NCBI GenBank assembly: GCA_964019135.1
Contig: OZ025253.1
Span: forward strand, 10,111,059 to 10,175,058
Reading direction: 5' to 3'
DNA: 64,000 nucleotides
Source: Arenicola marina
Lineage: Eukaryota; Annelida; Polychaeta; Arenicolidae
Position numbers and translations under genes: made by a program. Positions 11,701-23,700 of this stretch are shown in pieces (position 1 is the first letter of the stretch; every line of letters begins with the position of its first letter). Under the pieces are notes generated by a model. That model ran no database searches. It had not been told where the DNA came from and saw nothing but the letters and a program-made list of their open reading frames with translations.

Positions 11701-14700
11701 TTCAAGCACAGACATTACGTCACTGTAGTTAAGCAGTCTCACAATAATCGGTCTTGGTTTTGCTGCACCTGATTTTCTTCTCGAGCCAAGTCGATGCCAG
11801 CTCTGGATAATGGGGGGAGGGCCATTGCATGCGTGTCTAGTCAGAATGTCCAGGAATTTACGGGCCACAATATTCGGGATGGTGACGGGTACCCGCGGTA
11901 TCCTCTGGTAACTGGTGTATTAACAGGTTTAAGCCTCATGGAGTACTCACGTAAGTTCATGCAATCTGCTTTGACATCATGCAGCATGGCATCATGCTTA
12001 GCACTTTTTATGCATGAAAGTTCCCTTTTTAAGTCTGAATTTTCCTTGAGCAGTAATCCATAATTTCCATCCGCATTTTGTTCCATATCTCTCCGTGACC
12101 CTCTCATTGCCATGCATGTCGCATGTTAACACGTCCTGCTGGGCCGACAGTATATCCACCTTGGCGTGGAGACTCACCACAGCCCCCATCGACGTCACCA
12201 CCGGTCTCAGTTGGTGGTGGCGGCAAGCGCAATTGCTCCCCATCATCGCTCATGTTGATCTGAGAGAGGCTTCGACAAAGATTTCTTTTCCTCCCCATAA
12301 GCCAGCTGTGTATTGTCTGCGTACCTTATTCAGGGCTGAAATTGTGCTGATGATTGGTGGTTAACGTTTTAGAGTTGATTGTTTTAAGACCACCGCTGGC
12401 ACCCTGCCGCCATCTCAGTACGTTATTTGATAGGTTAATACGCCGATGACTTCACTTTCCTTCTAATAGATGGCGGTGAATCATCGTTAAGAAGGATGGT
12501 AAAGATCATGGAGGATTTTGGTGTTGCATCAGGTTTGGGTATCAACGTAGAGAAGACAGAAGCGTGTGTTTATAAAAACCGTGTGATACCACATTATTTG
12601 CGGGCATTCGAATTGAATGGAATTTGTTTTGCTTGGTATTCTCTACAGATTTGGGAAAAATGACGGCCCTTAATTATGACAGTAAAGCTGTTGAATTTGA
12701 CATTTGAATTTAACGCTCGACCGCGTTATCCACAGCATAAAGTGACAGTTTTGAAATCTCTGGCACTCCCCTAAATTGTACATTGGTAAGAAATTGGTAA
12801 GACATTTTGTCTGGAAAAGTGGGAAGGCGAAAGTCTTTATCAATAGGGCATGTCAGACTGTTCAAAATGGTGGCTTAGGTCTCACCCACATTGAATCATT
12901 TCAGAAAGCGTTAAAATGTTCGTGGATAAAGCGTATTGTAAAAACCGATGCCAAATGGCAACGACTCTTTTGTGATACTATTTGCGAAGAAAGACGGTGG
13001 TGTTGGGAACTTGACATTCAGTCACTGAAATCATATTCTAATGTGTCTACCCCCTTTTGGGCCGACGTGTTTAAGACGTGGTATGAATATAGAAAAACAG
13101 AAGTAAGCGTTAACGCAGATCTTCCCGGGTACCCTATCTGGAACTCTTTATTTTATTGCAAACTATAATCTTGTGGCTAGGAGCTTCCACTGTCAATGAA
13201 AAGTTTTCAGGCTGAGATACTGCATGGGATGGTCGCGACTAATGTCTATTTCAAAAACTGTAAGGTGAAAGACACGGATGTTTGTACGTTTTGTAATAAG
13301 GCCCCAGAATTTATCACGCATCTCTCCTGGGACTGTCCGTATGTTAAGGGTGTATGAATAGTTTTTGCTAATTGGGTAGAACCATATATTTATGTGAAGA
13401 CAACACCTTTGTTGTCTAAAAACTAGTATCATGTTTGGGCTTTCCGACACACGGTGCAGTAGATTACTTAATCACTTAATACTTATTGTAAAAAGACACA
13501 TTCAAACTATTGCACAGAGCGATGTATCGGGTACAGTAAGTGGGGATCCAGTCTGTGTAAATTTGACAGGACAAAAAAAAACAAGCATATTTGATAATCA
13601 ATCTTTTTTTACATATTGAATATGTGAAAGGGAAGGCACATAAAATCATAAATTTTAGTGATCTTAAAATGTTAACGACCCTAAACACGATGCAGCGATG
13701 TCCATTATGACGGCGTGTTTTGGAATCGATAAACACAGACAAAGATATATTGATATTTGTATCTAGATCAATGGTTATAGTTATAATGGAAGTAAGGCAT
13801 ATTGATTCATGCCTTGTATCAATGATTCCATGGGGTATCGGCTGTTTAAAGCAAAAGTCATTGCGTTATCAATCCGAAAGAGAAAGTCAATGTATTGATA
13901 GTTGTTTTTATAGCGCGACTATTAACATAGTGAAAAACTAGCCGATCCGCTGAGCCACACTTGTCGCGATCATAATGCCGACAAAGCCTGGCAGTACCAC
14001 CCGGCGATGTGTACTGTGGCTCCTCCTGGTGGCTCTGATACTAGGTGCCCTCTGTGTACACGTGGCAAGAGGCCCAGGGATGACGGACAATACACGCGCA
14101 TCTGCGGTTTCGATCAAGCTAAACATATTAGGAGAATCTCACGCAACTTCGACCACAATTTTTTATACATTATTTGTCAACGAACAGGCCGTTACGGAAA
14201 TCATTAGAAAGTAACAATTTTACGTTTGAAAAATTCTATAGATCTGATGATGAAGCGTTAGTTAATATCGATGGTATCCATATGAATCGAGAAATAATAC
14301 TAGCAGGCGAGATGGAGGAGAAAATGTAAAAAAAATGTTATATGGGTCCCTTTACAATTTAGGTTCTCGATGTCAACTTCGACGGTATCCATATGAATCG
14401 AAACATAATCCCTCTTAACGTCTTAGGTAGCGCGGTAGCGCGGTCTATTTCCGCATGACGGCAACCTCTGTTTAGGCTGAACAATGTGGCCCTCCCCATG
14501 GTAGGCACTAGTTGAATAAAAATCATCCATGGTAATACGTTATTCTAAGACTTATCGGAAAGTTGAGGCGGCCCGGCCCGCTTGCTTTTTGATATTTGTT
14601 GAAATAGTAACTTTAATATTATCTAATAAGTAAACTAGGACATGGCTACGCTAGCAGCGGCCCTTGGCACGACAGCCACTGACCTCTCCGTTGATGCGAA

Positions 14701-17700
14701 AATAATCCGTCGACAGCAAAAAGCGTTCGTGACCTGTATTTATATCTCTCCGCACGTGACGTTATCATTTAGCAGAGGTATAAGGTAGGAAATGTAGTAA
14801 GGTGACATGAGCAAGGTACTACCATCAACATATGTTACACATATTTCAACGAGGTATTTGATCTAGAAAGTTGAGGAATGCGGCCTTTCTCACCGCATAT
14901 CTGATCCCAATATCATGTAGATACCTGGTATATGAAAAGACCCCCCAGCTCACTCATCTTCCATTCGATGCTTGGTCACTTTGATTACGTACCACAAGTC
15001 ATAAAATGTCAGATGCAAGATGGCCGACACGAAGGGCGTGTTTTAACGGGAACGATATAGATTTTGAATGCACAAAGGACATATCCATATCACCAAGAGC
15101 GCGGTAAAACAGGGCTGAGCGGAGACCGGCGCCAAGGAATACATTCACAGAATACATTCTCAGTCATGTGGTGAAAAAGGTCTTCCGCTTGTATTATATC
15201 CGAAAAACGAAGCAGCATGTCACTTTCTTGTCAGTTTCAGAAACTGACGTCTTTCAGTTGTACCTTCCGTCATGCATGATTGTCCATGTCATACTGTCAT
15301 AGGGTTGGGCGGGCGGAGTCTAGATTAGTCGATTGGTGCAATGACACTCGGTATTGCTGGTATCCGTCCGTTTGCGAAAGACGATCGATTTGCAGCTTTT
15401 GTTTTCGTCCAAGTAGTATATGTCTTTCGCGGCATTTGTGCTTATGAATAAATAAGCCTGTATGTGAGCTACACTGCCGTCGTCGCATGGATGACCTGTC
15501 GTTTGGTCTATGTATATACTCACTGGACGCCTAGATTGGCTTTCCAATTCAGTTTTGCTAACCATAACCCGTCGTGGTGGGCCATTCCCTCTCGCACGAG
15601 ATGTACTCATCCCCTCTTTTGGGATGCTACATTCTCCCCGGAATAGACCGCTTCACACACCGACACTAAGCCCCGCCCACGCTTGAGTCCTTCTTCCTTA
15701 ACCGTGAGTATAACATTGACAAGCATAAGATAAGATAAGATAAGATAAAGTTTTATTTAACGTCGGTATGTAAAAGTCAACAATAACCATTAGCACACGT
15801 GCTATTGACCGACAATGATAAAATGACATGAGCGGATGAGATATATGTACAAATGAAAATATAACAACCTTTGCATAAAACCTTACCCATTAGCTATGTT
15901 ACATAATGTGCACGAAATACAGTGATACAAGAACACATCTGAGGTTGACAGCGTTGTTTTAAATTTCTTGGCAGACTTCGTTTCCTTGTTGAGCATGTTC
16001 CATAGCTTGCTACCTTGATACTTCAATGAATTATGGCCATAAGCTGTTGTCTTAACGCGTGGCATATATATATTTGGCCCATTTTTTAAAATGTAATTAT
16101 TTTCCTTCACGTTATACATGTCATGAAGATAACTGGGCCCAATCTTGTTGATACTCTTGTAAACTTTTAATGATATGCAGCGCAATCGTTCAACATATAG
16201 CAATGGTCTACCCGCTCTCTTCCTCAACTCTGCGTATTCTGATCTAAAGTCATTGAACACATACCTCAATGCCCGCTCCTGTATCTTTTCAATCTTACGC
16301 ATATTTTTCATATCACCAAAATGCCACATAACGGGACATCAATTTTAATGTGAAAGGATAAAAGAATGAAATAACGTAAGTTTGCTATCAACATCCATTG
16401 ATTTAGAAACTCTAGTTAAAACATTGAGACTTTTTTCCAGCCTTCTTGCATAAACTTGATATATGGTTGCCGAAAGTTAACCTAGCGTCCAGTTGAATAC
16501 CTAGTAATGTTACTTCCTGTTCTGCTGCCAGTTCTGTTCCACAAATCGAAAACGATCTGTGCTGATTTAATTCGTTTCACTTTTCAAACACGATTGCCTG
16601 GTACTTACTTGGGTTCTCTTTGATGTAATTGTCGATGAACCACGTTGTTATCTCCGATAACGCCTTTTCTAGAGTTACTTTAACCTTGAATGTCTCATTA
16701 CCTTGAGCCACCACAGTATTATCATCAGCATAATTATACTTATCGGTTTCCCGTGCGGTGGATACAAGCAGGTCATTCGTAAATACATTATACAGATGTG
16801 GACCAAAAACAGATCCCTGTGGTGCTCCTTTCTTGAGGGTAAACCACTCGCTCCGATTATGTCCGATTATCCTCTGTTCGCGGTTCGTAAGATAGCTTGC
16901 AACTAGCGTACATGATTGTTTACTTATGCCATAAGCGTTCATCTTGGTAATCAATAATCTGTGTGGAAGACAATCGAATGGTTTTGAGAGATCCATTAGT
17001 ATAGCTCCCATAACGTGTGTAGTGATGTTGATGGTGAGGCAACACAAACGCCAGATAAGGTTGATGGTTTATTTGGTTGTCCGTAAAACACCCGTTAAGC
17101 ACCGGTTAAGTACCGGGAAAACACCCTGAAAATACAGGAAACAAATTAACCACCTGCTATAATATTAATACCAGTCAGACAGAGACCATGTATTGAACCA
17201 ATCTATGTAATCAAATTAATATGATAAGCCAACAAGCAAGGTTAAATCTCAATAGACACTATAAACAAACTGTTATTCGGCTTGAAAAGAACAAGTCTTA
17301 AGTTATAGCTAGAACCACTGTTCTACCCGTCGTGAACACTAAATCACAACCTAGCTTGGTCAAAACCAAAGTTCATTATACTGCAGCTACTGTTAACACA
17401 CGAAACTCATTAATAAATAAAACATTTGGAACTCAATTCCAAGATGGCGGACAAAAACAACAAATACTGACCACCGGGTTAGCGGCGGGTGCTTTCAAGT
17501 TTCATCTGTTCACAAAGCAGTCTTCAGTTTTCCAGTCAAATCTATGCACCAAAGGATATACACCGCCATTACGACACAGTTCACACTAAAGGGGAGGTAA
17601 CTAAACTTTGGCGCCTCTTATCCCCAATTGTAAACACGTGGTGAATTTAATGCGAATTTCCATTGGCGACCAATGCTATTTCCACAAGAAAGTCTCACTT

Positions 17701-20700
17701 ATTTTCACATAAATACATATATTCCCAAATATCAAACGTCTACCTGGTCGCACGTTAACACAATTGCAGACCTAACTTGCATACAGTTCAACCATTGACG
17801 CTCCGATAAATTATCATCTCGCCGTTTAACACAATGCCGGCAAATGTTTCCACAATTACATAAAAATATACAAAATACCACCATCAATCCCAAAAATAAC
17901 ATCATACACGTTAAACACACGCATGTATTTACCTTTAAATGTATGTAAACTGTTCCCATCACGCAGGATGGCAGAGATTTCCCAGGATTTTGTCTGGTCC
18001 CTTGTACTTCGCTCTCTTGTTCGTCAATGTTCAATTTCCCAGACCGGATAACGCGTCACACGACGTCACACGACGACGTCACACCAGAATTACCATTCCA
18101 TCGCTAGATGGCGACCCTCAAAATCTCAATGCGTTGAGTATACCCTACCGATCAAACATTAAACCAAACACGAATACATTATGACAGAATATAAATAGTG
18201 GCTCTGCCACATCCACCCCAACTTTTTTCGCTTTCTCATTCAAAAGAAACGAAACAAAATAAAAACCCTTCAAACCAGTCCTATGTACTGGTTTCTGTCC
18301 AGTTGCGTTCAGCTGACTGAGACGATCCTACTAGTGCAACTGCCAATACACTGATAACACAAAGCAAATACATTATTTAAACCCATATCTCATTGACAGT
18401 AGACTTCGGTAAGTGGAATGGATTCGGGTGAATCCCCCGTGTAATTCGGGTACTCCTTCTCACAATCGGTGTTTCAGCAAGTGTCTCATCCAAGTTGAGT
18501 TCTGGACCCTGATCCAAGTTGAGTTCGGGAGCCTCGTCAATGGCCTCGTTTCCCGCGATCTCGAGAGTCTCTTCGGTAGCCTCGTTGTCTTCACGCTTCT
18601 CCGGGTTAACCTGAATCTGTGTTCCTGGGGTCCCTTGTGCCGCTAGCGGGGTTGTCGCCTCCCTGAGAGTGTCCACAGCTCCACGGCACTTTCTAACTGG
18701 GCCTCTCCTCACGATCAGGGCAAAGTCATCCTCCAGGTCTGAAGACTCGTCGGCAGAGTTTACTTTCGGTTGTTCCAAGGTCTGGACCGATGCGGGATCT
18801 TCAGGTCGCTCCTCCGAGGGTTGTACATCTTCTAGAACCAGTCCTCTGTACGGTCTAATCTCTGCCCGATTCACCCACTTGCTTCGGCCAAAACCGTCAG
18901 CAGGTTCAACTTCGTATACGTCCTTGCCGTCCACCTTGGTGATGACTTTGAAGACTTGAGAACGGTACTTGTCCTGTATCTTGTTTCGTCCGGTTGGGTG
19001 GTTTCGTAAGAAGACGCGTGTTCCCAGTGTCAACGGCATCTCCTTCGCTCCCTTGTCATGCGCCGCTTTTCTTCTACGGGCCGCTGCTCTCAGTCGCTCT
19101 TGAACAATGGCATGGGCGTCCCGGAGCTTCCGTAGATGGTTCTCCATCCAGCCATCGTCTTCAGTCTCGTCGTATTCTTGCACGTGCCCAAGCAAGGCGT
19201 CTACCGGTAATCGAGCATCCCTTCCAAACAAGAGATAGAATGGGGAGAAGCCGGTGGACGCATGCGGGGTCGTGTTGTAGAAGAAGGTCAGCTGTTCGAG
19301 GTACTCGGGCCACTTCCGCTTGTGTTTGGGTTCCAGCGTTCTTAACAAGTCGTGCATAGTCCTGTTGAATCTTTCACACTGGCCATTTCCTGCGGGATGG
19401 TAGGGCGTGGTGCGGGACTTTGCGATGTCATAAATGCTGCAGAGGTCCTTGATTAGGTGGGCTTCAAAATCTCGGCCTTGGTCAGAGTGAAGTCGCAGAG
19501 GTGGTCCAAACTTGACGAACCACTCCTTCACGAGGACTTTGGCCACTGTTGTTGACTTCTGGTCTTTTGTTGGAACCGTGACGCAAAACTTGGTAAACAC
19601 GTCTGTGAGTACAAGCACGTTTTCCAGACCACTTGAGGCTTTCTCTAGCATCGTGAAGTCCATCGCGACAACCTCTAAGGGCCTGGTTGCAAGTATGGAA
19701 CCCATCGGTGTCTTCACTCGCTCTAACTTTCCAAGTTGACACCGACCACAATTCGCAATCCACTCCTGAACCTCAGCGTGCATCTTCGGCCAGTAACACC
19801 GGGAGCGTATTAAGGTGGTCGTCCGGTCTACACCTTGATGACCATGGTTGTCATGGAGTCCTCGAATTACTCGCGTCCGCAGTTCGGTTGGCACTACCAC
19901 TTGCCGGAGGGGTCCTAACACTGGATCTTGCACTTCTCGCACCAGCACTCCATCCTCCAGACGTAGTCGCTCCCACTGTCGCAACAAGAGTTGTGTTTCA
20001 AGGGATTCTTCACTCCTCACTGCTAAGCTAGGTCTCCGTCTTGTTTGCACCCACTGTAAGACTTTTCCCAAGACAGGGTCCTGCTCCTGGAGTTTCTTGA
20101 CATCGCCACGTGGGAGTGCGGGCAGTGCGGTGGCGGGAAACATATCGGTGTTCACCGGGTGTACCGAAATCTCAGAACAGATGACCTCATGCAACTCATC
20201 GGGTAGAGACGAGCACTGCGCTATCTTTGACAGTTTTTCAGACACCTGCTCCTCATCGTCGTCCTCCCAGGGTCGTTGTTCTTGCCGTGACAAAGCATCA
20301 CAATTCTGGTTCTGACGCCCGGGTTTGTACTTGATCTGGAAGTTGAAGGACGCAAGTGCGGACGCCCATCGCTGCTCCAAAGCGGGCAGCTTCTGTTTAC
20401 TCATCAAGTATGTGAGTGGGTTGTTGTCCGTCAACACCACAAACTGACTATGCCACAGATATTCACGAAATTTCTCAGTAATTGCCCACTTCAATGCGAG
20501 CAGCTCCAACTTTTTCGAGCTGTAGCGTTCCATGTTTCTTTCTCCTCCACGCAGACTTCGGCTTGCATAGGCGATCGTCTTACGTTGGCCGTCTTGGTCC
20601 TGGCACAGGATTGCTCCAAGCCCGTGATGTGAGGCATCTACTTCCACGACAAAGGGTAATGAGAAATCCGGGTATGCTAGTATTGAATCCGAGGTGAGAG

Positions 20701-23700
20701 CTTCCTTCAACTCGTCAAAAGCTGCCTGATGATCTTCCGTCCAGTGGGACTTGATACTCATCTCTCCGCGGTGACGCTTCTGCTTGGCGAATTTTCCCAC
20801 CAGGGCGTTGAGTGACGCGGCATTCTTGCTAAAGTTCTTGACGAAACGTCGGTAGTACGCAGCAAATCCTAAAAAGGTCCTAAGCTGCTTAACGGTCTCC
20901 GGCACAGGCCAGTTGGTGACTGCCAGAACTTTGTCTTCAGTGGGCTTGACTCCATCTTTAGTCACTTCATGACCCAGAAACTGAACTCTCTCTCCGAAGA
21001 ACTTACACTTGTCCGCGCGAATTTTCAGACCGTGTTGCGAGAGACGGGAGAGTACAATTTCAAGTCTTTGTAGGTGTTCCTGGACATCCCGACTGTAGAT
21101 GATTATGTCATCGAGATACACCAAAAGCAGTTCAAACACCTCCTCGCTAAACACATGAGCCATGAGCCGGGAAAACGTGGCCGGCGCGTTGGACAAACCA
21201 AATGGCATTCGCTGATACTCGTAGAGTCCCATAGGCGTAATGAAAGCAGTCTTCTCACGATCGGCAGGATGGACTTCGACTTGGTTATAAGCTGCCGCTA
21301 GATCCAGAGTCGAAAAGAGCTTGGCACCCTTCATCACCTCCAAGACTTCTTCTATCCGAGGCAGCGGAAATGAATCGCGCTTTACCTTGGAATTCAACTT
21401 CCGGTAATCGATGCACAGTCGCAGTTCCCCCGACTTCTTCCTCGCGACAACAACCGGAGATGCATATGGTGACGTACTTTCTTTTATCACGCCTTTTGCC
21501 AACAGCTCTTGCAGGTGCTTCTTCACTTCGACCCAGTCATGGGGATGTATACGTCTGTACGGTTGTCTAACGGGTTGGTCATCTTCAGTACGTATCACAT
21601 GCTGAATCGTCTTGGTGCATCCAAGGTCATCACCGTCTTTGATGAAGACGTCACGGTATTTACAGAGGATCCTTCGGGCCTCTGCTAGCTCCTCGGCCGT
21701 TCCTCTAAATCCATCAAGGTTGACATCTGGCATATCCTCAGACACAGCAGAGCTAGGGCACGGCGACGGGCAGATCCCTTCATTTCTGGAAACGATGATT
21801 TCATTTGTCTGGATCCGGAAATCCATCTCGTTCTGTCCGACATCTAAGGCTGGGTGGTAGGTCGCTAATGACGTTCCCGCTCGTAACGGAATGTCTGTGT
21901 TCGTGATATTCAACAGCTGCAAGTAGACAACGCTTCCTTTTGCATTCACCAGGGTTGGCGCTACCATCAAACCTGGGTAGTTCATGCTTCTCATGGGCTC
22001 TATTAAAGACAAGCCACCTCGCGGTCCCGTGACTTTGATCATGGAGATGCTGTTTGCCTCAGCCAGCTGATGACCTGCGACACGAGCAATCCCTGACTTC
22101 TTCTGGGTTGTCTTGTTCACTCCGTGTAGCACACCATCAAGTGACGAAACATGTTCCAGGACGTTTGTGCCAATCAGGATAGGAACGTCAGCTCGTTGTT
22201 GGACCAGTGTTGGGTTATCGCGCGCTACGAGAAGAGTAACTTCTTTCAACTCTGTGGACATCAACTGTACGTCGCACACGATCACCCCGACATAGGGGAT
22301 TTCCAGTCCGTTGGCTCCGTGTAAAGTGAACCAGCTCCCCTCTTGCAGACCAACCCCTCGTGGACGGAGTTGCTGTCTGTAGACTGACTCTGTTACGGTA
22401 GTCACCATTGACCCAGTATCGATGAGTCCGTTCAGGAGAACACCGCCGATCTTCACTGTAGTGGTTGGTCGCTTGCCCACGATCGAGACCTTCTTCGTAC
22501 GCCGTTCCGCTGAGCCATTCTTGCCTTCTTCACCCACCGTCTGGCTCTCTACAGCAGGTGACCTTCGTTTGGGACAGCTCTCTCTTCTTTTCTCTGCGTG
22601 GAGCGGGTTTCACCAGTTGGGTCTCTCGGCTGATAAGTGTCCGGTCGGCTGGTTGAGAACCTCTGGTCCGACTGCATTTTCCTACAGTCCCTCTTTAGAT
22701 GCCCTGCCCGGTTACAGTAGTAACACCGTAGTGTGGAGTCCTGGCCTCGGAAGGGTTGTCCTGCTTGAAGTTCTCTTAGCAGTCGCTGCTGCTCTTCCAT
22801 CTGTATCTGGAGTTTCCTCTGTCCCTCCATGAGAACATCTAGTTGCTTCTGATAATGATCCACCGCTTGTACCTCGTTGGAACGATGGGGTCTCTGGGTT
22901 CGAGGTCTTTCCTGGTAGAATTCCCCGTCTTCTGTCCAGCGCTCCGCTTCCAATCTCAAGGCTCGGAAAGTCGTGGCTGGACAGTCTCTGATCCTTCTCT
23001 TGAGCTCTCTCCTCAGACTGGGATCATAAACCTTCTCCGCAAACGTGTCTCTCATGGTACGGTCCCGTTCCGGAAGACAGTGGGGATCGCGCTCAACAGC
23101 CTTGTCTATCAGCTGCATCAGTCCGTGGGAAAAATCTTGCAGCGTCTCCGACTCCTTCTGACGCCTTGCGTAAAACGTATCCAGCAGTTCAGACGTCGTC
23201 CTCTTTTCGCCAAACCGTTCTGCAAGAAGTTTGAAAATCGCCGCGCCGTCTCTCCTTTCGTGCCATTCCGCGTACCTGACTTCCTTCTTGGCGGCGCCGT
23301 CCAGGTGGCTCAACAGGAAGTCGGCGGCTCCTTCCCCATACAGTCTCTGAGCGTCTAACGCTGCCCTTGCTTCCCGTCGCCAATCTTCAAGAGGGGGGCT
23401 TTCCCCATCGAACAGGGGAAGCCTTCTTGGGGTGTACACGACGGTCGCAAGCTTCTGGGTGGAAGGTTCCGGTTCCGGTGACATCTCCAGATAGCTAAGT
23501 CTCCGTTTGACATCCACGAGTTGATCCACTAGACCATCCTGGCTGGAAACTGACTCTTCGTCAATTTCGTCAAGTAAAACCTCTCCACTCGCCTTTGGCT
23601 CCCCCATCGTCACTCGTGCCTCACGTTTCTAACAAACACCGCTGTCTTGTCTCACGGATCTACCTGCCGCTCATCCGAAATTAACAGCTTCCAGCTAACG

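Larger units (their letters stand above)
13575..15641 (+). repeat. Direct duplicate of the CHST exon 1 region inside the CHST-A intron
   Basis: Matches about 6530-10640 in the same orientation but lacks the TTAA element, giving a clean empty site (GATCTTAAAATG near 13660). It continues after the nested insertion at 25939-26335. This places a tandem copy of the exon 1 block within intron 1. Confidence 0.8.

Noticed and set aside
18413..23383. Many plus-strand frames antisense to gag and pol
   Set aside because: Shadows of the gypsy coding strand.
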